In this document: positions 9,837-18,864 of the stretch, in pieces
Numbering within the stretch: position 1 is the stretch's first letter
Layout: each line of letters opens with the position of its first letter
Assembly: GCF_044797955.1 (NCBI RefSeq)
Contig: NZ_CP085211.1
Location: 248,001 to 312,000, forward strand
Length of the DNA: 64,000 bases
Direction: 5' to 3'
Source of the DNA: Idiomarina seosinensis_A
Lineage (GTDB): Bacteria > Pseudomonadota > Gammaproteobacteria > Enterobacterales > Alteromonadaceae
Notes under the pieces: generated by a model
Database searches by the model: none
What the model saw: the letters and a program-made list of their open reading frames with translations, nothing else
What the model was told of the DNA's origin: nothing
Position numbers and translations under genes: made by a program

Positions 9837-10261
9837 TGCTGGTTTCTTTTCTTGCTAATAGCTTGCTGGTTATTATTGTCGTAGCGTTTCATTACGAAGC
9901 GCTTCGGCAAATTGGCATACTGTTCAGCCGCTTACGTATGTTTCAGCAGTTTCGGTTGGGGGTCGGTGTTTTATTGGCGCTGGTAGCGCACAGTATCGAA
10001 GTGTCGGTTTTTGCGCTCGGCTACTACTTAATGCACCACCATGATGGCTTCGGTTTGCTCGGAGGTGCATTTAATGGCTCCTATCTGGACAGTCTGTACT
10101 TCTCCTATACGGTCTATACCACTGTAGGCTTTGGTGACATTGAACCGTACGGCGAACTGCGTTTTTTAACCGGCATTGAATCTTTAACGGGACTGGTTCT
10201 GATCACCTGGACTGCCTCATTCTTATACGTTGAGATGACCCGCTACTGGCGCGATAAATAA
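9836..10261 (+). CDS. Small two-helix-type K+ channel-like protein
   Basis: A 141-residue integral membrane protein with hydrophobic segments at about 3-19, 39-61 and 108-133. Between the last two lies a pore loop with the K+ selectivity-filter signature TVGFGD at residues 96-101 (YTVYTTVGFGDIEPYG). This is the Ion_trans_2 pore family. No RCK/TrkA nucleotide-binding domain or voltage sensor is present, so gating is not explained by the sequence. The ATG overlaps the pump stop codon by one base, so the two are co-translated. A link between K+ flux and drug efflux is an inference from this overlap only. Confidence 0.85.
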   Translation: MLVSFLANSLLVIIVVAFHYEALRQIGILFSRLRMFQQFRLGVGVLLALVAHSIEVSVFALGYYLMHHHDGFGLLGGAFNGSYLDSLYFSYTVYTTVGFGDIEPYGELRFLTGIESLTGLVLITWTASFLYVEMTRYWRDK

Positions 10262-10356
10262 TGTCCGGCTGACACATTTATTAACAGACAAAAGCTTCTT
10301 AATCCTGTGCTCTGCGTGTATGTTATTGATGGATAAATTTTCACTGGACAAAAGCA

Positions 10357-11082
10357 ATGACTCACGAAACGCTGAAAGTTTTAGTTGTTGATGATGATGC
10401 CCGTCTGCGCAGCCTCTTAGAGCGCTACCTGAATGAGCAGGCTTTTCAGGTTCGGGTAGCGCAGGACGCAGAGCAAATGGACCGTTTGTTGACCCGCGAG
10501 AACTTCCACCTGATGGTGCTGGACCTGATGTTACCCGGCGAAGATGGACTCACCATTTGTAAACGCTTAAGACAGCAGAATAATCAAATACCCATTATTA
10601 TGTTGACCGCTAAGGGCGACGAAGTCGATCGCATTATCGGGCTGGAGCTGGGGGCCGATGATTATCTGGCAAAACCTTTTAATCCGCGTGAGCTGCTGGC
10701 CCGCATTAGGGCCGTGCTGCGACGCCGGGGCACTGAAGCGCCAGGGGCGCCCAGCCATGAGGATGAAGAGATTAGTTTTGGTAGCTACCGATTGAACCTG
10801 GGAACCCGGGAAATGTTTGACGGCGACACGCCGATGCCACTAACCAGTGGTGAATTTGCGGTATTAAAGGCGCTGGTTACCCACCCGCGCGAGCCACTAT
10901 CCCGCGATAAACTGATGAATCTGGCCCGGGGCCGCGACTACAGTGCCCTTGAGCGGTCTATCGATGTTCAGGTGTCGCGCCTGCGCCGGATGCTGGAAAG
11001 CGACCCGACTAAACCACGTTATATTCAGACGGTGTGGGGGCTTGGCTACGTCTTTGTGCCGGACGGAAAGCTAAAAAACTAA
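10357..11082 (+). CDS. ompR: Two-component response regulator OmpR
   Basis: 241 residues: an N-terminal receiver domain with acidic pocket VDDD (about 11-14), phospho-acceptor Asp56 (MVLDLMLPGEDG) and Lys in LAKPFNPREL, then a winged-helix DNA-binding domain (about 140-235) ending YIQTVWGLGYVFVPDGK. Length, residues and pairing with the histidine kinase directly downstream identify OmpR, the osmotic and envelope regulator. The next gene begins at the base after its stop codon. Two copies of GACAAAAGC lie exactly 60 bases apart upstream (10287-10295, 10347-10355); meaning unknown. Confidence 0.95.
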   Translation: MTHETLKVLVVDDDARLRSLLERYLNEQAFQVRVAQDAEQMDRLLTRENFHLMVLDLMLPGEDGLTICKRLRQQNNQIPIIMLTAKGDEVDRIIGLELGADDYLAKPFNPRELLARIRAVLRRRGTEAPGAPSHEDEEISFGSYRLNLGTREMFDGDTPMPLTSGEFAVLKALVTHPREPLSRDKLMNLARGRDYSALERSIDVQVSRLRRMLESDPTKPRYIQTVWGLGYVFVPDGKLKN

Positions 11083-12405
11083 ATGAAACTGCTACCGAAA
11101 TCGGCTTTAGCCCGCACGGTCGGTTTGCTGGCTTTGGTGTTATTGCTAAATCAGCTGGTGTCTTATCTTATGGTTTCCAATTATGTTGTGAAACCGTCCA
11201 TCGAGCAGATTACTCAATTAGTGGCCAAGCAAATTAACACGATGTTTATTAGTGAGTCCCGGCTAACGCGACAGCAGTCCAGCGAGTCACTGGCGACAGA
11301 GTTTTACCAAGCCACCGGGATTCGAGTCTATACAACGGAGGCGGCACTTAATCAGGGGCTGGGACAAAGCACTTATTATGGTTATCTGTCGGAGTTAATG
11401 AGCCAAGAGCTGGGTGGCCAGGCTGAGGTCCGGATTGCCCAGGGCGAGCAATTTTTTGTCTGGGTTAATCCACCGCAAGCACGCGATTACTGGATCCGGG
11501 TACCGTTAAATAACTTTTCATCGGGGCAATTTTCTCCTCTAGTAGTGTATTTGCTGGTGATTGGTATTTTAAGTGTGCTGGGCGGGGTGCTATTCGCTAA
11601 CTGGCTTAACCGCCCTCTTAAAGCTCTGGAAGAATCCGCGAAGCGAGTTGGACGGGGTGAATTCCCGCCAAAATTGCCGGAGCGCGGTGCCAGCGAAATT
11701 ATTGCCGTGACCCGGGCGTTCAATCAGATGTCGCGCGGTATCAACGAACTGGAAAATGACCGCAATTTACTTATGGCTGGTGTCTCCCACGACTTGCGCA
11801 CCCCGTTAACCCGTATTCGCCTGGCAGCCGAGATGATGCCACAAAGCGAGGATTATCTGGCCAGCGGTATTATTGAAGATGTTGACGACATGAACGATAT
11901 CATCGATCAGTTCATTGATTACATCCGCTTGGATCAACAAGAAGACAGCAGCTGTGAGTCACTCAACCGGATTATCGAGCAAACGGTCGACCATCTACCT
12001 GACAACTGGCAAAAACAATTTATCCTTAAGCTTGCTGAGACACCACCGGTCATGTTGCGGCCGTTGTCGATAAAGCGAGTATTGCTAAACCTGTTAGAAA
12101 ATGCTGAGCGCTATGGCCAGCAGAAAGTGGTTATCGCTTCGGGTTTTGATAAAAAGCGCCGCCGAGTCTGGTTTTCAGTTTCCGACGATGGTCCCGGCAT
12201 TGCAGAGAAAGAACAGGAAAAACTATTTCAGCCTTTTACTCAGGGCGACAAAGCCCGGGGCGGCGTTGGCTCTGGCCTAGGGCTGGCAATTATTAAACGA
12301 ATCGTCGATCGCCATGAAGGGCGCATTCGTATGCAAAACATCGAACCCCATGGACTGGCGGTGACAATCGAATTGCCCCGTCGGGTGCGCAATCAGGCAC
12401 TGTAG
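11083..12405 (+). CDS. envZ: Osmosensor histidine kinase EnvZ
   Basis: 440 residues. Transmembrane helix about 12-32, a periplasmic domain (about 33-155), a second helix (about 152-172), a HAMP linker (ending EIIAVTRAFNQMSRGI), the dimerisation/phosphotransfer helix with His236 (GVSHDLRTPLTRIRLAAEMM), and a GHKL ATPase domain with N box (NLLENAERYG), DDGPGI and GSGLGLAI. It phosphorylates and dephosphorylates OmpR. The start follows the ompR stop with no gap, so the two are translated from one transcript. Confidence 0.95.
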   Translation: MKLLPKSALARTVGLLALVLLLNQLVSYLMVSNYVVKPSIEQITQLVAKQINTMFISESRLTRQQSSESLATEFYQATGIRVYTTEAALNQGLGQSTYYGYLSELMSQELGGQAEVRIAQGEQFFVWVNPPQARDYWIRVPLNNFSSGQFSPLVVYLLVIGILSVLGGVLFANWLNRPLKALEESAKRVGRGEFPPKLPERGASEIIAVTRAFNQMSRGINELENDRNLLMAGVSHDLRTPLTRIRLAAEMMPQSEDYLASGIIEDVDDMNDIIDQFIDYIRLDQQEDSSCESLNRIIEQTVDHLPDNWQKQFILKLAETPPVMLRPLSIKRVLLNLLENAERYGQQKVVIASGFDKKRRRVWFSVSDDGPGIAEKEQEKLFQPFTQGDKARGGVGSGLGLAIIKRIVDRHEGRIRMQNIEPHGLAVTIELPRRVRNQAL

Positions 12406-12492
12406 CCGTGGCAGGTTAACAGCAATTGATACTGGCTTCTTATAGCAGAGGCGTTATAGTAGAGCGGTAAACCGATGGAGCCGTAACAGTTT

Positions 12493-13041
12493 ATGACAAC
12501 AAAAGATCTCCCCCAGGTGCTAGCCCGCAAAGTGGTAGCGCAAAGTCGACTGTTAAAAATAGAGGCGGTTGACTTACGCTTTAGTAATGGCGAACAACGC
12601 CAGTTCGAGCGCATGCAGGGCAGCGGCCGGGGCGCTGTGATGATTGTCCCCTTTTTAGACCAGGACACTATGATTTTGGTGCGCGAATACGCGGCCGGCT
12701 TGCACGAATATCAACTGGGCTTCCCCAAAGGTCTTATTGATCCCGGCGAAACTGCCGAGCAAGCGGCGCAGCGTGAGTTAAAAGAAGAAATTGGTTATGG
12801 AGCGAAGCAGTTGCAGCGGTTAACTGAAGTCACCATGGCACCGCAATTTTTTCAGGCGAAAATGACGCTTTTTGTCGCGCACGATTTATATCAGCAAGAG
12901 TTGCCGGGTGATGAGCCAGAGCCGCTGGAAAAAGTTTACTGGAAAACATCAGCCACTGATGAATTACTGGCGCAGCCGGACTTCACTGAAGCACGGAGCT
13001 TAACAGCGCTATTAATGATGCTGCGCAGTAAAGGTTTATAA
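12493..13041 (+). CDS. nudE: ADP compounds hydrolase NudE (Nudix)
   Basis: 182 residues. A complete Nudix box spans residues 80-102, with Gly80, Glu86, the REL-K-EE core (Arg94, Glu95, Glu98, Glu99) and Gly101. The N-terminal part (VLARKVVAQSRLLKIEAVDLRFSNG) matches NudE, which hydrolyses ADP-ribose, NADH and diadenosine polyphosphates. Start ATG with GGAG upstream at 12478-12481. It lies 4 bases before cysQ; both remove nucleotide by-products, and the pair is conserved in many gammaproteobacteria. Confidence 0.9.
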   Translation: MTTKDLPQVLARKVVAQSRLLKIEAVDLRFSNGEQRQFERMQGSGRGAVMIVPFLDQDTMILVREYAAGLHEYQLGFPKGLIDPGETAEQAAQRELKEEIGYGAKQLQRLTEVTMAPQFFQAKMTLFVAHDLYQQELPGDEPEPLEKVYWKTSATDELLAQPDFTEARSLTALLMMLRSKGL

Positions 13042-13045
13042 CAAC

Positions 13046-13858
13046 ATGCTGGACATTATTCGTGATATTGCCCGGGAGGCTGGCGCACTGATTATGCAGG
13101 CGTATCAGCAGGGAGATTTTGCTACTTACACAAAGGCAGACGAGTCACCAGTAACAAGCACTGATGTTGCTGCCAGTGAGTTAATCATTAGCCGGCTGCA
13201 GCAGCATTTTCCCGACATTCCCGTTTTGTCGGAAGAGAGTGACCATGAAAACTTCAGTGAACGAAAGCATTGGCAGCGTTATTTTTTAATTGACCCTATT
13301 GACGGCACCCAGGAGTTCATTTCCCGTTCGGGAGATTTTGCCGTTAATATCGCCCTGATTGAAGATCACCAACCCAGACTGGGGGTTATTTACTGGCCTG
13401 TCGGTGACAGTCTGTATTTTGCCCGGCGTGATCATGGCGCATTTAAACAGTGCGCCGGTGTAACAGAGTCAATTCAGGTAAGACAACTGGATAACCCGCA
13501 GCAGGACCCTTTGATCATTGCGATGAGCCGGCGCCAGGCCCCTGCACCTATTCTCAACCGGGTGCAGACCGAACGGCAGCTGCAAATGTTATCCGCCGGC
13601 AGTTGCTCGCTAAAATCGTGCTTCATAGCCGAAGGTAAAGCCGATTGCTTTTTACGCCTGGGACCAACTGGCGAGTGGGATACAGCGGCAGCAGAGGTGA
13701 TTGTCAGCGAAGCCGGGGGTAGCCTTGTTAACGAAAACTTTGATCCAATTACCTATAATCAGACAGTTAGTTTGCTAAACCCGAACTTTTTTGTGCTGGG
13801 CGATCCCAGAGTCGACTGGCAACAAGTGTTTATTGCTCATCAGCCTCATTTTCGTTAG
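13046..13858 (+). CDS. cysQ: 3'(2'),5'-bisphosphate nucleotidase CysQ
   Basis: 270 residues of the inositol-monophosphatase fold. The metal-binding motifs are visible: the Glu pair in VLSEESDHEN, DPIDGTQEFISRSGDFAVNI and WDTAAAEVIVSEAGG. The enzyme converts 3'-phosphoadenosine 5'-phosphate, a by-product of sulfate assimilation, to AMP and phosphate. Its last 29 bases overlap the convergent yheU gene. Confidence 0.93.
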   Translation: MLDIIRDIAREAGALIMQAYQQGDFATYTKADESPVTSTDVAASELIISRLQQHFPDIPVLSEESDHENFSERKHWQRYFLIDPIDGTQEFISRSGDFAVNIALIEDHQPRLGVIYWPVGDSLYFARRDHGAFKQCAGVTESIQVRQLDNPQQDPLIIAMSRRQAPAPILNRVQTERQLQMLSAGSCSLKSCFIAEGKADCFLRLGPTGEWDTAAAEVIVSEAGGSLVNENFDPITYNQTVSLLNPNFFVLGDPRVDWQQVFIAHQPHFR

Positions 13859-14072
13859 CGCTGACCTGCTCGGGCGAAACAATGTCAACACTCTCGTGTA
13901 GCTCGGAGTAGACAATAATGGCCTGGCCAGAAACCAGTTTTTGTCGCAGCTGCTCTACTTTAGCTGAAAAATCGACTTCGCTCTCTCCGTAGTCCGTTCC
14001 TTCCCTCAGAACAACAGATTCCAGCAGTTTGTTAAGGGTTGCAGGATCAACCTCTTGCCAGGGTATTTTCAT
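13830..14072 (-). CDS. yheU: YheU family protein
   Basis: 80 residues. The stretch IPWQEVDPATLNKLLESVVL followed by REGTDYGE, and later IIVYSELHESVDIV, closely match the conserved YheU family of gammaproteobacteria. The function is not established. It lies 12 bases downstream of yheT, as in E. coli, and overlaps the convergent cysQ end by 29 bases. The C-terminal tail (NENEADEQ) lies in the overlap and is specific to this gene. Confidence 0.88.
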   Translation of the reverse strand: MKIPWQEVDPATLNKLLESVVLREGTDYGESEVDFSAKVEQLRQKLVSGQAIIVYSELHESVDIVSPEQVSANENEADEQ

Positions 14073-14084
14073 AACGGGTTTCCT

Positions 14085-15080
14085 TTAGGCATTGCCATTT
14101 AGCTGTTCCTTTAAAAAGTTAAGGATATGCTGGGGTAACCAACTGTGCCACTGACCTTGTTGGCGCATGATAAAGCCCATGTGCCCACCGTGCTCATAGC
14201 ACTGGTAACGCACAGCAGCCGGCAGTTCCTCAGCTTCAGGAATAACCGCTGGCCCCATAAAAGGATCATCGGCGGCGTGGAGGATTAATGTGGGAACCTC
14301 AATCTGCGGTACGAACTGCCGGCCGCTGGCCTGCTGATAATAGTCATTAACACCGCTGAAGCCATGTAACGGAGCCGTAACGCAGTGGTCGAACTGAAGA
14401 AAGCTGGTCATTGGGTCGACATCAACATTAGCCAGCGGATGATCGGCTGCCATAATACCGGCGGCCAGTTTTGCTTTAAACTTTTGTTTTAACGGACTTA
14501 ATAAATAACGTCGATAAATACGCGAAAACCCTTTATCGATTTTCGCTGAGCAGCTGCCCAGATCCAGTGGCGCACAGCAGATACTGGCAGCCGTTACCGA
14601 CTGACCAATAGTCCGGGTCAATAGCTGTGCGAGCATGTTACCCCCCAGGCTAAAGCCGGCCAGTAGCAATGGAGCACGCGGGTAATCCAGACGCAGAGTA
14701 TTGATGAGCTGTTCGGCATCACCGGTATCACCGGAGTGGTAGGCGCGGGGCAGCCGATTGAGGCCTGAGCGGCCACAACCGCGAAAGTGCATTACCAGCG
14801 CCTGCCAGCCGCTGTTGGCGGCCAGCTGCAGTGTCTGCCAGACATAAGGGGACTCTACCGAGCCCTCCAGCCCATGAAATATAAGCAAAATTGGCTTGTC
14901 AGAGTCCGGCTCTGGCGTCTGGTACCAGCAAAGATCAACGAAATCCCCATCACTTAACTCAAACTGCCGCCAGTAACCGGACCAGGGTCGTGACCGAAAT
15001 AAAAGCCGGGGCAACAGAGTTTGCAGGTGAGGGTTACGAAACCCGCGGGGAGGTTTAAAATGAGTGTGCTCGCTCATCAT
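14085..15080 (-). CDS. yheT: YheT-family alpha/beta hydrolase
   Basis: 331 residues. The alpha/beta-hydrolase nucleophile elbow is GFSLGG, with a preceding FHGLEGS oxyanion loop, an acid region HAADDPFM and the catalytic His in EHGGHMGF. The N-terminal FKPPRGFRNPHLQTLLPRL is characteristic of the YheT/EMB8 family. The natural substrate is not known. It starts 6 bases after yheS stops and precedes yheU, matching the E. coli order. Confidence 0.9.
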   Translation of the reverse strand: MMSEHTHFKPPRGFRNPHLQTLLPRLLFRSRPWSGYWRQFELSDGDFVDLCWYQTPEPDSDKPILLIFHGLEGSVESPYVWQTLQLAANSGWQALVMHFRGCGRSGLNRLPRAYHSGDTGDAEQLINTLRLDYPRAPLLLAGFSLGGNMLAQLLTRTIGQSVTAASICCAPLDLGSCSAKIDKGFSRIYRRYLLSPLKQKFKAKLAAGIMAADHPLANVDVDPMTSFLQFDHCVTAPLHGFSGVNDYYQQASGRQFVPQIEVPTLILHAADDPFMGPAVIPEAEELPAAVRYQCYEHGGHMGFIMRQQGQWHSWLPQHILNFLKEQLNGNA

Positions 15081-15086
15081 GACAGC

Positions 15087-16997
15087 TTAGTTTTGACGCT
15101 CAAATTTTTGCTGTTGCTCGACCAGCTGTTGTTCTGCCGCCATCCAGTCGTTCTCGATGTCCTCCAGCTGAATTTTTAACTCAGTTTGCCGCTGCAGCAC
15201 CTGCTGCAACTCGGCTTTGTTGCTGTCATCGTAAATACGGCTATCGTTCAGCTGTTGATGAACATCTTCTAGTTGTTGTTCAAGTAGCGTAATTTTTTGT
15301 TCGTGCTGTTGTATCTGTTTTTTAAGCGGGGCAACACTTTTTCTGAACTCTGCTTCCAGACGTTTTTGCTGTTTCCGGTCTGGTTTGTTGCTGTCGTCAG
15401 GTTTTTCTTCATTGTTGCCCTTGCCGGCAGTTTGCTGCTGCAGCCACTGATGGTAATCATCTAAGTCGCCGTCAAAGGGCTCCACCCGGCGGTTGGCAAC
15501 CAGGTAAAACTCATCAACCGTGGTGCGTAACAGGTGACGATCATGCGAAACAACGATCAGTGCTCCCTGATAATCCTGTAAAGCGGTAACCAGCGTATCA
15601 CGTAAGCTTAAATCAAGGTGGTTGGTCGGCTCATCCAGCAGTAATAAATTCGGTTTTTGATAAATAATCAGAGCCAGCGCCAGCCGTGCTTTCTCACCGC
15701 CGGACATCGGCGCTACAGCGCGGGTCACCATATCGCCGGAAAAGCCAAAGCCGCCTAAAAAGTCGCGCAATGATTGTTCTGTTGCCTTTGCGTCGATACG
15801 CTGCAGATGCAGCAGTGCTGAGGCTTCAAGATCCAGTGTCTCGAGCTGATGTTGAGCAAAGTAGCCGATTTTTAGCCCATTGTTGACCTGGCGTTCACCG
15901 GCCAACGGAGATATTTCACTGGCCAATAGTTTAATTAAGGTGGACTTACCGGCACCATTGCGGCCCAACAAGCCCATGCGGGTACCGGGCACCAGGTTCA
16001 GCTTAATGTCTTCTAATATTACTGTATCACCGTAGCCAGCCTGTGCCTGGCGTAAACTCAGCAGCGGATTAGGCAGTTGCTCAGGAGCAAAAAAGCGAAA
16101 CTGGATGTCTGATTGAGCGCGCAGCGGTGCCTGAGTCGGTAACTTTTCAATCGCTTTTAAGCGGCTTTGAGCTTGCTTGGCTTTACTGGCTTTATAGCGA
16201 AAGCGGTCCACGTAAGCTTGTAAATGCTGACGCATTACCTGTGCTTTTTCAAACTCGCTTTGCTGCTGGGCCATATGCTCGGCGCGCTGAGCTTCGAACA
16301 GTGAGTAATTGCCGCGGTAACTGTTTAAGCGTTGATGTTCAATATGAACAATATCGGTGCAAACCTGATCAAGAAAGTCGCGGTCATGAGAAATCAATAT
16401 CAACGTACCGCCGAACCGCTTTAGGTAGTCCTCCAGCCAGAAAATGGCATCGACATCCAGGTGGTTAGTCGGCTCATCCAAAAGCAGCAGGTCGGCCCGC
16501 GCCATGAGTGCCTGCGCCAGGTTCAGTCGCATACGCCAGCCCCCGGAAAAAGAAGCTACCGGATTACTCAGTTGAGACTGGCTAAAGCCAAGACCTGCCA
16601 GCATACTACTGGCCCGCGCTTCAATATCGTAAGCGCCAATAGCGGCCAGCTGATCGTGCAGTTCGGCGATATGATGGCCATCGGTTTGCTGTTCAGCTAA
16701 TTGTAGCTGCTGTTGCAGCTGGCGAAATGGCCGGTCGCCGTCAATAACATAATCCAGTGCACTTTGCTGCAGCGCCGGAGTATCCTGAGCAACACTGGCA
16801 ATACGCCATTTGGCCGGCAGCTGAAGCTGGCCTGAGTCAGCCTGAAGCTCACCGCGCAGCAGAGCAAACAAAGAAGATTTCCCGCAGCCGTTTTTGCCGA
16901 CCAGGCCGACCCGGTGCTGGGGGAATATTTGCAAACGACTGTCTTTAAAAAGCACATCGCCGCCGCGCATAAGGGCTAAGTTTTCTGCTGTGATCAT
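15087..16997 (-). CDS. yheS: ABC-F ATPase YheS
   Basis: 636 residues with two ABC domains and no membrane segments, the ABC-F layout. Walker A motifs are GKNGCGKSS and GRNGAGKST; signatures are SGGWRMRLNLAQAL and SGGEKARLALAL; both Walker B sites end LLLLDEPTNHLD. The linker between domains is basic, and the C-terminal 110 residues are a Gln/Lys/Glu-rich coiled coil (about 525-636). ABC-F proteins of this kind bind the ribosomal E site and act on translation. yheT and yheU follow. Confidence 0.93.
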   Translation of the reverse strand: MITAENLALMRGGDVLFKDSRLQIFPQHRVGLVGKNGCGKSSLFALLRGELQADSGQLQLPAKWRIASVAQDTPALQQSALDYVIDGDRPFRQLQQQLQLAEQQTDGHHIAELHDQLAAIGAYDIEARASSMLAGLGFSQSQLSNPVASFSGGWRMRLNLAQALMARADLLLLDEPTNHLDVDAIFWLEDYLKRFGGTLILISHDRDFLDQVCTDIVHIEHQRLNSYRGNYSLFEAQRAEHMAQQQSEFEKAQVMRQHLQAYVDRFRYKASKAKQAQSRLKAIEKLPTQAPLRAQSDIQFRFFAPEQLPNPLLSLRQAQAGYGDTVILEDIKLNLVPGTRMGLLGRNGAGKSTLIKLLASEISPLAGERQVNNGLKIGYFAQHQLETLDLEASALLHLQRIDAKATEQSLRDFLGGFGFSGDMVTRAVAPMSGGEKARLALALIIYQKPNLLLLDEPTNHLDLSLRDTLVTALQDYQGALIVVSHDRHLLRTTVDEFYLVANRRVEPFDGDLDDYHQWLQQQTAGKGNNEEKPDDSNKPDRKQQKRLEAEFRKSVAPLKKQIQQHEQKITLLEQQLEDVHQQLNDSRIYDDSNKAELQQVLQRQTELKIQLEDIENDWMAAEQQLVEQQQKFERQN

Positions 16998-17075
16998 AAT
17001 GTTTATCGTTAACCGTATATAGGCTAGAATCTAACTATTCTATCATTCGTAAGCCGATGCGGCACAGGGGGGATT

Positions 17076-17279
17076 TTGGCAAGGCAAAAAAAACGCTTTA
17101 TAGCAGGTGCAGTTTGCCCCAAATGCGAGGCGATGGATACATTAATGCTGTTTATCGAAAACGATGTTGAGCAAGTCGAATGCATAGCCTGTAAACACCG
17201 TTTCAGTGAACCAAAAGAGCAGGGGGGAGGCAGCCAGCGTCAGTTTGATCAGGTCATTGGTGTGTTCAAGCCCGATTAA
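17076..17279 (+). CDS. yheV: YheV family putative zinc ribbon protein
   Basis: 67 residues: KRFIAGAVCPKCEAMDTL and VECIACKHRF give two CxxC pairs typical of a zinc ribbon, and the protein ends QVIGVFKPD as YheV family members do. The start is TTG at 17076, supported by a G-rich ribosome binding site (17067-17073); no ATG fits. Function unknown. It is divergent from yheS. Confidence 0.85.
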   Translation: MARQKKRFIAGAVCPKCEAMDTLMLFIENDVEQVECIACKHRFSEPKEQGGGSQRQFDQVIGVFKPD

Positions 17280-17325
17280 ATCTTTCAAATACCCCCCGCC
17301 ATAATCGTTTTAAAGGACTATTATT

Positions 17326-18864
17326 GTGTCAGATTATCAATCCCGGACCAGTTTAAGCTACCACCTGTACCGACCCGAACAAGTCGCTGCCGGCGAGCAG
17401 CAGGCGGCAGAGCAAGCCGGTATCCGTATGCGTGCACTAATGGCAGCGGCTGGCCGCGCAGCTTTTGAGCAAGTGCAGCAACAAGCGGCTGCCGGTGCCC
17501 GGCTGGCGGTATGTTGCGGCGAGGGGAATAACGGCGGCGATGGCTATGTGATAGCCCGCCTGGCGCAACAAAGCGGCTTTCGGGTATCGGTTTTCGCGTT
17601 GAAAGCCAATCGCCAACTTAACGATATTGACAATAATGACGCCGAGCATGCCCGTCAGGCATGGCGCGATACCGGTAATCAAGAAGCACCACTGAACACA
17701 TTTAACGCGGCCGGTTTTGATTTTATTGTAGACGCAGTATTTGGTACCGGGCTGAGCCGGCCACTCGAGGGTGAGCTTGCCCAATGGGTGTCAGCGGTTA
17801 ATGCAGCAGGTGTACCGGTACTGGCTGTTGATGCGCCGTCGGGGATTTCTGCCGATACGGGCGCCGTGCTGGGTTGCGCCATCCGGGCAGACTGGACGGT
17901 GACTATGGTCGCCCTTAAGCGGGGACTTTATACCTCAGCCGGCCGCCATTACTGCGGCGAAATCGTGCTGGCCGATCTGGCGGTTGGTCATTACTTTGAA
18001 CAACAACAAAGCAGCGACTGGCAACTGGCACAGAAAAATGACTGTGAAACCTGGCTGGGCCCACGGCCGGTCCATTCACATAAAGGCGATTTCGGCCACG
18101 TTCTGTTAGTTGGCGGCCAGCCGGGTATGCCCGGTGCCATGGTACTCGCGTTACAGGCTGCATTGCGGTGCGGTGCCGGAAAAGTTTCCGTTGCCTGTCA
18201 TGGGGATAATACTGATATTATTGCTACAAGTCAGGCCGAGGCCATGGTCCACGGTATTGAAAACGCTGAGCAGCTAAAGCCACTGTTACAGCAGGCAACT
18301 GTGATAGTCCTGGGGCCCGGGCTGGGTACCAGCCGCTGGTCCCGACAAATGTTTGAAGCCGTAACAACCAGCGACAAACCAGTTGTTATCGACGCTGATG
18401 GCCTGAATCTTCTGGCAGATAGCGGCCTTAGCTCTGACCGCTGGATACTAACCCCCCACCCAGGAGAAGCGGGACATTTATTACAGCAGTCGACAAAATC
18501 GGTGGAACAGGATAGGTTTTCTGCGGTCGAAGCGATAAGAAGCCAGTATGGTGGGCAAATTCTTCTTAAAGGAGCAGGCAGCCTGGTGGCAACGGACCGC
18601 GGTAACTTTGTTATTGCGCGAGGCAGCCCAGCCATGGCCAGTGGTGGAATGGGTGACACCCTCAGTGGTGTTATTGGCGCCTTACTTGCCCAGCAGATGA
18701 GCCCGGCGCAAGCGCTGATTGCCGGTAGCTACTGGCATGCTGTGGCGGGAGAGATCGCAGCCCGTAGTGGAGTAAGGGGTACGTTAGCAAGTGATTTGTT
18801 GGTACCGTTGCGGCAGCTGGTTAATGGCATTAAGGTAGATCCTTTAGATGGAAATGGGCATTAA
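17326..18864 (+). CDS. nnr: Bifunctional NAD(P)H-hydrate epimerase / dehydratase
   Basis: 512 residues with two domains. The N-terminal YjeF_N epimerase part has the motif CGEGNNGGDGYVIARL (about 64-79). The C-terminal carbohydrate-kinase-like dehydratase has HKGDFGHVLLVGGQPGMPGA, LTPHPGEAGHLL and ASGGMGDTLSGVIGALLAQ. It repairs hydrated NADH/NADPH. The start is GTG at 17326 with AAGGA at 17313-17317. It is the first gene of the run nnr-tsaE-amiB-mutL-miaA-hfq-hflX-hflK-hflC and overlaps tsaE. Confidence 0.94.
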   Translation: MSDYQSRTSLSYHLYRPEQVAAGEQQAAEQAGIRMRALMAAAGRAAFEQVQQQAAAGARLAVCCGEGNNGGDGYVIARLAQQSGFRVSVFALKANRQLNDIDNNDAEHARQAWRDTGNQEAPLNTFNAAGFDFIVDAVFGTGLSRPLEGELAQWVSAVNAAGVPVLAVDAPSGISADTGAVLGCAIRADWTVTMVALKRGLYTSAGRHYCGEIVLADLAVGHYFEQQQSSDWQLAQKNDCETWLGPRPVHSHKGDFGHVLLVGGQPGMPGAMVLALQAALRCGAGKVSVACHGDNTDIIATSQAEAMVHGIENAEQLKPLLQQATVIVLGPGLGTSRWSRQMFEAVTTSDKPVVIDADGLNLLADSGLSSDRWILTPHPGEAGHLLQQSTKSVEQDRFSAVEAIRSQYGGQILLKGAGSLVATDRGNFVIARGSPAMASGGMGDTLSGVIGALLAQQMSPAQALIAGSYWHAVAGEIAARSGVRGTLASDLLVPLRQLVNGIKVDPLDGNGH

